A stretch of DNA of 40,027 nt from Bacteroidales bacterium (lineage in GTDB: Bacteria; Bacteroidota; Bacteroidia; Bacteroidales; VadinHA17), in NCBI GenBank assembly GCA_009881065.1, contig WXFE01000019.1:1-40027 (forward strand). The letters are read 5' to 3'. The notes under the pieces were generated by a model. It did not search any database, was not told the origin of the DNA, and saw nothing but the letters and a program-made list of their open reading frames with translations. Positions 32,915 to 39,983 of this stretch are shown in pieces. Position 1 is the first letter of the stretch, and the number at the start of each line of letters is the position of its first letter. Both the position numbers and the translations under genes were made by a program.

Positions 32915-33613
32915 GTGTGTAAAAGAACTGCCATATTTATCCTTCTGCTTCTGATGCCATTATTGCTGGTTGCCCAGAAGGCGAAGCCAAAAAATGACTC
33001 GAATTATGACGACAGGATTCTCCATTTCGGCTTCAGCATGGGTGTCAACACTATGGATTTCATAGTGAACAATAAGGCGGACTCTGAACTGAAGGCAGAG
33101 GTCACCAGCCTGCGGCCGGGTATCAATATCCAGATAGTAACTGACTTCAGACCAGCAACATATCTTGACCTCAGGTTTCTGCCGGGAGTATCCTTCGGGC
33201 AGCGAAACATCAATTTCTATGACACGAACGGTGTAAAGTGGGGAGAGACACAGGTTATCGAATCTTCGTTCCTGGAATTTCCTCTTTTGCTGAAGGCAAA
33301 GGGGATGAGGCTGAACAATTCAAGACCCTACCTCATGACCGGGGTTAATTTCCGTTATGATCTGGCGGGGAAAAAGGAGTATGATGAGGATAAGGCTGTT
33401 CATATCAGGCTGAAAAGGCCCGATCTTTATTATGAGGTTGGTGCGGGCATAGATTTTTATCTTCCCTATTTCAAACTGACCGTTGAGGCAAAAATGTCAA
33501 CCGGACTCTTTGATATCATGGTTCATGAACCTTCTCCTGGCTTCGAAGAGTATGTCACCTCTATCGGATCACTCAGATCGCAGATATGGTCTCTCTCTTT
33601 CCATTTTGAATAG
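32915..33613 (+). CDS. PorT-like outer-membrane beta-barrel protein
   Basis: This 232-residue protein has a signal peptide (KRTAIFILLLLMPLLLVAQ) and then HFGFSMGVNTMDFIVNN, RPGINIQIVTDFRPATYLDLRFLPGVSFGQRNINFY, SSFLEFPLLLKAKGMRLNNSRPYLMTGVNFRYDLA and a final Phe-rich strand LSFHFE. These fit the PorT family, an outer-membrane component needed for the type IX secretion system in Porphyromonas and Flavobacterium. The position directly after ubiE supports this call. The start is GTG (32915); no in-frame ATG precedes the signal peptide. The last 41 bp overlap the end of the convergent methyltransferase gene. Confidence 0.8.
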   Translation: MCKRTAIFILLLLMPLLLVAQKAKPKNDSNYDDRILHFGFSMGVNTMDFIVNNKADSELKAEVTSLRPGINIQIVTDFRPATYLDLRFLPGVSFGQRNINFYDTNGVKWGETQVIESSFLEFPLLLKAKGMRLNNSRPYLMTGVNFRYDLAGKKEYDEDKAVHIRLKRPDLYYEVGAGIDFYLPYFKLTVEAKMSTGLFDIMVHEPSPGFEEYVTSIGSLRSQIWSLSFHFE

Positions 33614-34391
33614 ACCTGCCTCGTCTGGCAAACTCAGAACAGATTATGGCAGCTGCCATGCTGACGTTCAGTGATTCCAGCCCGGCGGCAGGATTTGGCG
33701 GGCCGGGGATGGTGATACAGCTGGTGACATGTTTCAGCAGCCCGGCGGAAATCCCTTTTGATTCGTTGCCGAAGAGGATGATGCCCTCCCTGCCGAGCTC
33801 ACTGTCATAGACCGATGTACCGTCAGTGGTGGTTCCGTAAACGGGGATGCCCTCGCCGGCAGCGTAGCCAAGAAGCTCATCAAGCGGCCTGTACCGGACG
33901 TTCACATGCATGAAGGCGCCCATTGTGGCCTGGATTACCTTGGGATTGTAAGAGTCAACCGAATCGGGAGAACAGACGATGTTGGTCATTCCGAACCACG
34001 CGGCAATTCGCATGATGGTCCCGAGGTTGCCCGGATCCTGAACGCATTCCAGTACCGGTGTAAGCCTGCCCCGGAGGGAGTCATCACTGTACTGCACCTT
34101 CCTCATGGGGGCTACGGCCAGCACGTTGTGCGGGGTACGGAGCGAGCTTATCCGCCTCAGCTCCTCGTAGCTCACCATGACAACTTCATCGGCCCCGCCG
34201 ATAACTGCTTCAGATTCACTATCAATCCATTCAGGCTTGCCTGCCATAAGCATGACCCTGTTGCCTGCAAGAATATACTCCCTGACCAGCTTGTCGCCCT
34301 CAATGACAAAGAGTGATTTATCCTCCCTTACCTTTCGTTTCTGAAGAGAGAGTATCAGTTTTACATGATTGCGGGTGATCTTCCTGTGCAT
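33573..34391 (-). CDS. TrmH/SpoU-family RNA 2'-O-methyltransferase
   Basis: This 272-residue SPOUT methyltransferase acts on rRNA or tRNA. An N-terminal substrate-binding domain (SLQKRKVREDKSLFVIEGDKLVRE) precedes the knotted catalytic domain with its three motifs: VLECVQDPGNLGTIMRIAAWFG, IILFGNESKGISAGLL and IPGPPNPAAGLESLNVSMAAAIICSEFAR. The N-terminal domain resembles the RlmB/TsnR-like group, so an rRNA target is likely, but the exact nucleotide is unknown. Its 3' end overlaps the porT-like gene by 41 bp in a convergent arrangement. It is divergent from tamL, a neighbour pairing often seen in Bacteroidota. Confidence 0.92.
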   Translation of the reverse strand: MHRKITRNHVKLILSLQKRKVREDKSLFVIEGDKLVREYILAGNRVMLMAGKPEWIDSESEAVIGGADEVVMVSYEELRRISSLRTPHNVLAVAPMRKVQYSDDSLRGRLTPVLECVQDPGNLGTIMRIAAWFGMTNIVCSPDSVDSYNPKVIQATMGAFMHVNVRYRPLDELLGYAAGEGIPVYGTTTDGTSVYDSELGREGIILFGNESKGISAGLLKHVTSCITIPGPPNPAAGLESLNVSMAAAIICSEFARRGRSIQNGKRETISAI

Positions 34392-34419
34392 AATTAACTA
34401 ATAATAGAGTTTATAATGA

Positions 34420-34427
34420 TATATTTG
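34420..34427 (+). promoter_or_regulatory. Candidate -7 box for tamL
   Basis: TATATTTG is an exact TAnnTTTG, 23 bases before the GTG start. No TTTG lies at the -33 distance. The context GATATATTTGCGTG resembles that of the yciO box. Confidence 0.45.
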
Positions 34428-34450
34428 CGTGCACCACTCTTCCCGGGCAA

Positions 34451-36808
34451 GTGATCAAACTGAGAGCAAATATAAATATTACGGGACCCAAACTCTTTCT
34501 GCTTGTCATCATTATTTTCACGGCTGTATCGTGCAATCCCACAAAATATGTCCCTTCGGGCGAATTGCTCCTCAGCAGGAATGAACTTTCCGTCAATCAT
34601 GGTGATGAACCGTTGCCCGCGACGGTGAACCGGAGCGCAATGAAGCCATATATCAGGCAGCAGCCAAACAAGAGGTTTTTAGGGATGAGGTTCCACCTCG
34701 GACTATTCAATCTCTCCAACATCACCCGTGAAAAATGGCCCCATGGCTGGCTCAGGCGTATCGGAGAGGAACCGGTGATATATGATCAGGTCGCTGCGGA
34801 GAGGTCTGCCGGGCAGATTCAGAGCTACCTCCGGTCAAAAGGCTTTTTCAATGCCACTGTAACTGATACGGTCAATGTCTTGTCCGGAAACGAGGCGAAG
34901 GTTGTTTACCGGGTCAACCCGGGAAGACCTTATAGAATTGCTGACATCAGGTATGAGATACAGGATTCCATTCTCAGTAGCCTGATCATGATTGACACGG
35001 TAAACTGCACCGTGGACAGGGGGATGATATATGATGTTGACCTCCTCAGGAAGGAGCGCCAGAGACTGGAGCGGTTTATCCGCGACATAGGCTTCTATAC
35101 TTTTTCCACGGAGAATGTCTTTTACCGCATTGACAGCTCCCTCATGAACCATCAGATGATTGTCAATTATGTCGTCTCCCCGGGGGTGACCTTTGACAGC
35201 CGTGGTATGCAGGTGACAACTCCTCACAGGATGTACCGGATCAGGGATATCTATCTCTATCCTGAGTTTGATCCCCGGACAGCGCTGACGGGTGGAGAGG
35301 AGTATACCAGCACCCTTGATACCTCATATTTCGGAGGAATCCATTTTGTGTCACCTCCCGGCCGCACCCTCATCAGGCCCGAGGTTCTCGCACAGGCAGT
35401 ATATATTGCACCGGGGTCACTCTATAGTGTTACCAATACGGAAAGGACACAGCAACACCTCAACGATCTCAGGAACCACAGGCTGGTGAATGTCTCGTTC
35501 ATAGATGCAGGAAGCCTTTCAGGCGAAAGGAGGGATGAGGGGATGCTCGACTGTGTCATTCAGCTCACCCCGATGCAGCGGCAATCATTCACCGTGGAAC
35601 TGGAGGGCACCAATACAGGCGGAAACCTTGGCGGAGCCCTTAACCTTATCTATCAGAACAAGAGCCTGTTAAAGGGCGCTGAAGTATTCAGCCTGAAGCT
35701 GAAGGGTGCATACGAAACCCTCACCGAAGATATCACCGGTTTCAGGAACACCCAGCAATATGGCATTGAGGCTACCCTGAGGATACCCAAGTTCATGACC
35801 CCCTTCCCTGCAAAGGAATCGTTTATCAGGAACAAGGATCCGAAAACGGTTCTTACGGCCGGGTACAACTACCAGAAGCTGCCGATACTTGCCCGCTCGT
35901 CTGCAAATATATCGGTTGGTTATTCATGGAACGGTAACAAGTACACCAGGTTCAGTATGAACCCGCTCTCGCTGAACGTGGTGAGGCTTCATTACATCAA
36001 TCCTGATTTCCAGGCGATGATTAACGATAAGCCATACTTTGTTAATTCGCTGCGTGACGTCAGGATCGTGGGCGGACGGTATGACTTCGTGTTCAGCGAC
36101 CAGATGATTCTGAAATCACGTGACTTCTGGAACCTCCGTCTCGGGCTGGATATTGCCGGTAACCTGCTTGATGTCGCCTACAGGGCGGCTAAGGCCAAGC
36201 CGGCTCCTGACGGAAGCTACCATCTGTTCCGTCAGCCGTTTGCCCAGTTCATCAAGGGAGAGATTGATGCAGCCTACAACTACAGGTTCAATGAAGCCAG
36301 CAGCATCGTTTACAGGTTCCTGGCCGGGGTGGGATGGCCCTATGGCAACTCGGAGGTGATGCCTTTTGAGGAACAATACTTCGGCGGCGGATCAAATGAT
36401 ATCAGGGCGTGGATGGTCAGAACGCTCGGACCAGGATCGTATGTGCAGGATACATCATTGATCCAGACAGCTGACATGAAGCTCGAAGCCAACGTCGAAT
36501 ACAGGTTCAAGCTCTTCTGGATACTGGAGGGGGCTCTCTTCGTAGACGCCGGTAATATATGGACAGTCAGGGAGGACGCGGACAGACCCGGAAGCGTTTT
36601 CCGTCTCAGGTCATTCGCCGATGACATTGCCGTGGGTACCGGCCTTGGCCTGAGGTTTGACCTCAAGTTCGTCCTGCTGCGTGCCGACTTCGGACTGAAG
36701 GTACGTGACCCACGGGAGACGGATGGCTCGAAATGGATCCCCTTCAATCGCCCCTATAACCGCAAGAAGGACATTACGATGGTGATAGGGATAGGTTATC
36801 CCTTTTAG
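34451..36808 (+). CDS. tamL: TamL: lipoprotein Omp85-family outer-membrane assembly protein
   Basis: This 785-residue protein is of the BamA/TamA superfamily, in the Bacteroidota form that carries a lipoprotein signal: LFLLVIIIFTAVSC with the lipobox Cys at about residue 28, followed by NPTKYVPSGELLLSRNEL, the usual mature start. POTRA-like repeats span about residues 90-370 (IQSYLRSKGFFNATVTDTV, YRIADIRYEI, RMYRIRDIYLYPEF). The C-terminal 16-strand barrel includes FEEQYFGGGSNDIRAWMVRTLGPG, the Omp85 motif, and LGLRFDLKFVLLRADFGLKVRDP before the final strand ending in Phe. It probably works with a TamB partner, which is not in the window. The start codon is GTG at 34451. It is divergent from the methyltransferase gene. 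Confidence 0.9.
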   Translation: MIKLRANINITGPKLFLLVIIIFTAVSCNPTKYVPSGELLLSRNELSVNHGDEPLPATVNRSAMKPYIRQQPNKRFLGMRFHLGLFNLSNITREKWPHGWLRRIGEEPVIYDQVAAERSAGQIQSYLRSKGFFNATVTDTVNVLSGNEAKVVYRVNPGRPYRIADIRYEIQDSILSSLIMIDTVNCTVDRGMIYDVDLLRKERQRLERFIRDIGFYTFSTENVFYRIDSSLMNHQMIVNYVVSPGVTFDSRGMQVTTPHRMYRIRDIYLYPEFDPRTALTGGEEYTSTLDTSYFGGIHFVSPPGRTLIRPEVLAQAVYIAPGSLYSVTNTERTQQHLNDLRNHRLVNVSFIDAGSLSGERRDEGMLDCVIQLTPMQRQSFTVELEGTNTGGNLGGALNLIYQNKSLLKGAEVFSLKLKGAYETLTEDITGFRNTQQYGIEATLRIPKFMTPFPAKESFIRNKDPKTVLTAGYNYQKLPILARSSANISVGYSWNGNKYTRFSMNPLSLNVVRLHYINPDFQAMINDKPYFVNSLRDVRIVGGRYDFVFSDQMILKSRDFWNLRLGLDIAGNLLDVAYRAAKAKPAPDGSYHLFRQPFAQFIKGEIDAAYNYRFNEASSIVYRFLAGVGWPYGNSEVMPFEEQYFGGGSNDIRAWMVRTLGPGSYVQDTSLIQTADMKLEANVEYRFKLFWILEGALFVDAGNIWTVREDADRPGSVFRLRSFADDIAVGTGLGLRFDLKFVLLRADFGLKVRDPRETDGSKWIPFNRPYNRKKDITMVIGIGYPF

Positions 36809-36861
36809 TCGGCAGTTAATCAATGAATTACATACTGTAGACTGCAGGCCTGATGCTTCCT

Positions 36862-36893
36862 CTTGCCTTGTATTCCGATTTTTCATATCTTTC
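36862..36893 (+). promoter_or_regulatory. Candidate promoter for the helix-hairpin-helix gene
   Basis: CTTG at 36862-36865, a 20-bp gap and TATCTTTC at 36886-36893 match the TTTG/TAnnTTTG pattern with one mismatch in each half and correct spacing. The ATG follows 22 bases later. Confidence 0.45.
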
Positions 36894-36915
36894 ATGAGGT
36901 CTTGCTGCATCGTTT

Positions 36916-38022
36916 ATGAAGCGATTCAGGAAAAGTATTACGGCACTGTTTGGTTTTGACCGCAGGGAGAGGCGCGGAACGTTTGTACTGTCACTGATTG
37001 TTGTGGTACTCCTGCTTGTGCGCCTTACAGCCATGCGGCCCGGGGAGGTGCCGGCAGAGCTTCCTCCGCTGCCACCGGCAGAGGATGTCATCGCGGTCGG
37101 CAGTGACAGGGAAACTGCCTCTCCGGTGCTCTTCATATTTGATCCCAACACATGCAGCTATGATGACCTTCTGAGACTCGGCCTGTCGGCCAGGCAGGCA
37201 CGCACTCTTGTAAACTACCGGAGCGCCGGGGCGAGGTTCCGCCGCCCGGATGACCTGCGGCGGGTATATGGAATCGATTCAGCCTCTGCCGCCAGGCTGA
37301 TACCATATATATTTATAGAGGGAGACCCGGAGGGGAAGGAGTCAGGTGGCAGGAAAGAATGGTCCGGAGCGGAACAGGAGGGGAGAAAGCCAGGGAGCCG
37401 GAAAGGGTGGTCCGGAGCAGACCAGGTGAGGAAAGCATCAGTGGCATCGGCAAACGGGTACAGGAGTGACCCGCAGCGAAGGCCATCGGCAGATCAGGCA
37501 GAAACAGCAGAGGGAGTTCCGCAGTACAACCATGGAGATAACCGGGCAGCCAGCACAGCATTGGGTGATGAGGTTGCGCTTGACATTAACCGGTGCAGTG
37601 CCGGTGAGCTGGTCGCCCTTCCCGGCATCGGGCCGGTACTGGCAGAGAGGATAATAAAATACCGGAACCTTCTTGGCGGGTTTGTTGACAAATGGCAACT
37701 GGCAGAGGTATACGGCCTTGACAGCTCGGTAGCCCGGCTGGCAGCGGAGCGGCTCACCCTGACATTTGATGAAGTAAGGCCGCTGGTTCTTGACAGCGCA
37801 AGCTACAGTGATCTTGCAAGGCATCCCTATCTGGGGTATGAGACTGCAAGGAAGATTACAACCTACAGGATGGTATCCGGGCTGCCGGTCACACTCGGGG
37901 AAATGGTCAGCAGTGGTGTTATCACTTCGGATCAGGCCGGGCGGATAGCCCCTTATGTGAGACCTGCCCCGGGCGTTACAGGAACCGATTATGAATTTAT
38001 TTCATCAAAAGTTTTGAAATAA
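36916..38022 (+). CDS. Helix-hairpin-helix (ComEA-like) DNA-binding membrane protein
   Basis: The 368-residue protein has an N-terminal membrane helix (about residues 22-40) and then three helix-hairpin-helix units: FDPNTCSYDDLLRLGLSARQARTLVNYRSAGARF (about 75-125), LDINRCSAGELVALPGIGPVLAERIIKYRNLLGGF with the classic LPGIGPVLAERII hairpin (about 220-265), and LDSASYSDLARHPYLGYETARKITTYR (about 290-320). ComEA-type proteins bind incoming DNA outside the inner membrane and feed it to ComEC, which is also in this window. Between units one and two lies a charged linker with a 16-residue in-frame duplication (37331-37426). The rpsU promoter overlaps its 3' end. Confidence 0.88.
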   Translation: MKRFRKSITALFGFDRRERRGTFVLSLIVVVLLLVRLTAMRPGEVPAELPPLPPAEDVIAVGSDRETASPVLFIFDPNTCSYDDLLRLGLSARQARTLVNYRSAGARFRRPDDLRRVYGIDSASAARLIPYIFIEGDPEGKESGGRKEWSGAEQEGRKPGSRKGWSGADQVRKASVASANGYRSDPQRRPSADQAETAEGVPQYNHGDNRAASTALGDEVALDINRCSAGELVALPGIGPVLAERIIKYRNLLGGFVDKWQLAEVYGLDSSVARLAAERLTLTFDEVRPLVLDSASYSDLARHPYLGYETARKITTYRMVSGLPVTLGEMVSSGVITSDQAGRIAPYVRPAPGVTGTDYEFISSKVLK

Positions 38023-38043
38023 TTTTCAGAGATATTACTTTTG
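38013..38043 (+). promoter_or_regulatory. Complete Bacteroidota promoter for rpsU
   Basis: TTTG at 38013-38016, a 19-bp gap and TACTTTTG at 38036-38043 match the consensus exactly. The upstream half overlaps the last codons of the preceding gene. The leader would be about 20 bases to the ATG at 38071. Confidence 0.85.
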
Positions 38044-38070
38044 CAGCCTGTTTTAAATTTAAGTTCAAAT

Positions 38071-38262
38071 ATGATTATTGTACCGGTAAAAGAAGGCGAG
38101 AACATAGACAGGACTCTCAAGAAATTCAAGAGGAAGTTTGAGAAGACCGGGGTTATCCGTGAGCTCAGGTCGCGTCAGGCCTTTGTCAAACCCTCGGTCC
38201 GCCGCAGGGATGAGCTGAAGAAGGCTATCTATGTTCAGAAACTGCAGCGCGAGGAGGAGTAA
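38071..38262 (+). CDS. rpsU: 30S ribosomal protein S21
   Basis: This 63-residue basic protein starts MIIVPVKEGENIDRTLKKFKRKFEKTGVIRELRSRQAFVKPSVRRR and has a Lys/Arg-rich helical tail, matching bacterial S21. It binds the 16S rRNA platform near the anti-Shine-Dalgarno region and aids initiation. In Bacteroidota, S21 has been linked with shielding of the anti-SD sequence, which fits the scarcity of SD motifs in this window. I chose the ATG at 38071 over a TTG at 38041 that lies inside the promoter. xer follows 52 bp later. Confidence 0.96.
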   Translation: MIIVPVKEGENIDRTLKKFKRKFEKTGVIRELRSRQAFVKPSVRRRDELKKAIYVQKLQREEE

Positions 38263-38314
38263 CTCCTGCGGGCTGAAAATTTGACTAAAATATAACCAAA
38301 AGGTTCCTTTCTTC

Positions 38315-39196
38315 ATGAATATAAAGGAATCGTTCCTTCAATACATCGGTACAGAGAAGCGTTATTCACGGCACACTGTAACATCCTATAAAAATGATAT
38401 AGATCAGTTCACGGGCTGGCTCGATGAAGTATGCCCGGGTGTTGATCTTGCAGGCGTAACTCATGCTGATGTACGCGGCTGGATGGTATCGCTTCTTGAG
38501 GGGGGCTTTACGGCCGGTACGGTTCACAGGAAGATGTCAGCACTCAGGACACTCTTCCGGTATATGCGCAGGCGTGAGCTCATTACCGCGGATCCGATGG
38601 CAGGGTTGAAGCTTCCCAAAAAGCCGAAACAGCTTCCCGTATTTGTTGCCGAGGATGCTCTCATGAAGCTGCTTGACGAATTCAGGTTCGGAGATAATTT
38701 TTCGGGAATCCGTGACAGAACTGTTGTGGAGTTTTTGTATCTTACAGGCATGAGGAGGTCGGAGCTGACAGGTCTGCGTGACGCGGATGTTGATCTCTCT
38801 GCGGGGCAGGTCAGGGTTACGGGCAAGAGGAACAAGCAGAGGGTTATTCCTCTTGCTGCAGGATTTGTAAAATCACTTCGTTTATACATTGAAGCGCGTG
38901 ATGGGCAGGGTTTCCAGGGAGGATGGTTCTTTGTCACTGACAGGGGTAATAAAATGTATGACAAGGCTGTTTACAACATAGTCACCAGATACCTTGCCAT
39001 GGTTACCACCATTGAAAAGAAGAGCCCTCATGTTCTCAGGCATACCTTTGCCACGCACCTGCTTAATTATGGCGCTGATCTCAATTCGATAAAGGAGCTT
39101 CTGGGCCATGCCAGTCTCTCGGCCACCCAGGTATACACGCACAACACATTTGAACAACTTAAGAAAATCTATAATCAGGCTCATCCAAGAGCATAA
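38315..39196 (+). CDS. XerC/XerD-type tyrosine recombinase
   Basis: The 293-residue protein has the XerC/D layout: an N-terminal SAM-like core-binding domain (FLQYIGTEKRYSRHTVTSYKNDIDQFTGWL) and a C-terminal catalytic domain. Catalytic residues are visible: Arg in LTGMRRSELTGLRDADV, Lys in VTGKRNKQRVIPL, His-x-x-Arg in HVLRHTFATHLLNYGADL, His in LLGHASLSATQVYTH and the Tyr of that segment. Xer proteins resolve chromosome dimers at dif during cell division. The context (rpsU before, hpf after) is a conserved housekeeping order in Bacteroidota, so this is a chromosomal Xer and not a phage or integron integrase. No dif-like site was identified. Confidence 0.93.
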   Translation: MNIKESFLQYIGTEKRYSRHTVTSYKNDIDQFTGWLDEVCPGVDLAGVTHADVRGWMVSLLEGGFTAGTVHRKMSALRTLFRYMRRRELITADPMAGLKLPKKPKQLPVFVAEDALMKLLDEFRFGDNFSGIRDRTVVEFLYLTGMRRSELTGLRDADVDLSAGQVRVTGKRNKQRVIPLAAGFVKSLRLYIEARDGQGFQGGWFFVTDRGNKMYDKAVYNIVTRYLAMVTTIEKKSPHVLRHTFATHLLNYGADLNSIKELLGHASLSATQVYTHNTFEQLKKIYNQAHPRA

Positions 39197-39221
39197 TCAT
39201 TAACTTAACAGGAGGTATGCC

Positions 39222-39521
39222 ATGAACATTCAGATTCATTCGATAAGGTTTGATGCAGACAAGAAGCTGATAGACTTTGTTACTCAGAAGGTAAAAAAGC
39301 TTTCTCAGGTAAGTAACGACATTGTCAGCGCCGAAGTGTTTCTGAGGCTGGATAAAGATGATGAGAGGGAGAACAAGATTACGGAGATCAAGATAGAGTA
39401 TCCCAGGGGGCCGCTTTTTGCCCGCAAGCAGAGTAAAACTTTCGAGGAGGCGACCGACCTTGTGATTAGTGCTCTTAAGAAGCAGATAGTCAAACAGAAG
39501 GAGAAGATGCGGGGGGAGTAA
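39222..39521 (+). CDS. hpf: Ribosome hibernation promoting factor, short form
   Basis: This 99-residue HPF/RaiA-type protein (MNIQIHSIRFDADKKLIDFVTQKVKKLSQ, then AEVFLRLDKDDERENKITEIKIEYPRGPLFARKQSKTFEEATDLVISALKKQIVKQKEK) binds the 30S decoding centre and promotes inactive ribosome dimers in stationary phase. It lacks the C-terminal dimerisation domain of long HPF. A strong AGGAGG lies at 39210-39215, six bases before the ATG, which is unusual in a genome where most starts here have no Shine-Dalgarno. It follows xer by 25 bp and precedes the tRNA cluster. Confidence 0.94.
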   Translation: MNIQIHSIRFDADKKLIDFVTQKVKKLSQVSNDIVSAEVFLRLDKDDERENKITEIKIEYPRGPLFARKQSKTFEEATDLVISALKKQIVKQKEKMRGE

Positions 39522-39551
39522 TCTCTTCGTTTCAAAAAAACTTCGGATAAA

Positions 39552-39583
39552 TTTGAGTTTTGAATTTATAATTTCTACATTTG
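39552..39583 (+). promoter_or_regulatory. Complete Bacteroidota promoter for the tRNA cluster
   Basis: TTTG at 39552-39555, a 20-bp gap and TACATTTG at 39576-39583 match the consensus exactly. A second TTTG lies at 39559-39562. Transcription would start near 39590, about 45 bases before the first tRNA, and probably continues toward tuf outside the window. Confidence 0.85.
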
Positions 39584-39633
39584 CAAACCGATTTTTGAGG
39601 GTAATTTCTCAGAAATCGGTCGTTCTTTCAATT

Positions 39634-39707
39634 GCCGATGTAGCTCAGTTGGCCAGAGCAGCTGATTTGTAATCTGCAGGTCAAGGGTTCGAGTCCCTTC
39701 ATCGGCT
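39634..39707 (+). tRNA. tRNA-Thr (anticodon TGT) with a mismatch in the anticodon stem
   Basis: GCCGATG pairs with CATCGGC (39700-39706); the D stem is GCTC/GAGC, the T stem AAGGG/CCCTT with loop TTCGAGT, and the anticodon loop TTTGTAA gives TGT. The anticodon stem arms GCTGA and TCTGC leave a T-T (U-U) pair at position 29-41. CCA is not encoded. Confidence 0.93.
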
Positions 39708-39755
39708 CATTGTATGAGAGGCATGTATGTCTAACCAGGCATGCTCTGTAAAGTA

Positions 39756-39838
39756 GGGGAGATACCAAAGTGGCCAACTGGGGCAGACTGTAAATCTGTT
39801 GTCTGATGACTTCGTAGGTTCGAATCCTGCTCTCCCCA
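39756..39838 (+). tRNA. tRNA-Tyr (anticodon GTA)
   Basis: GGGGAGA pairs with TCTCCCC (39831-39837), discriminator A. The anticodon arm GCAGA-CTGTAAA-TCTGT carries GTA. A long variable arm (about TGTCTGATGACTTCG) marks a class II tRNA. CCA is not encoded. Confidence 0.95.
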
Positions 39839-39904
39839 CTATTACAGTGCAACGTTCTTTTTTTCGCGGGTACGGGGAAAACGGAGTGATGGTTAACCAT
39901 ATAA

Positions 39905-39977
39905 GCGGGAGTAGCTCAGTTGGCAGAGCATTAGCCTTCCAAGCTAAGGGCCGCGGATTCGAATTCCGTCTCCCGCT
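39905..39977 (+). tRNA. tRNA-Gly (anticodon TCC)
   Basis: GCGGGAG pairs with CTCCCGC (39970-39976), discriminator T. The anticodon arm TTAGC-CTTCCAA-GCTAA carries TCC. D and T arms are normal. CCA is not encoded. Confidence 0.95.
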
Positions 39978-39983
39978 CAGCAT

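Noticed and set aside
38315-39196. Integrase of a mobile element next to tRNA genes
   Set aside because: The protein is XerC/D-like and sits in the rpsU-xer-hpf housekeeping order. No attachment-site duplication or cargo genes are seen, and the tRNAs are intact.
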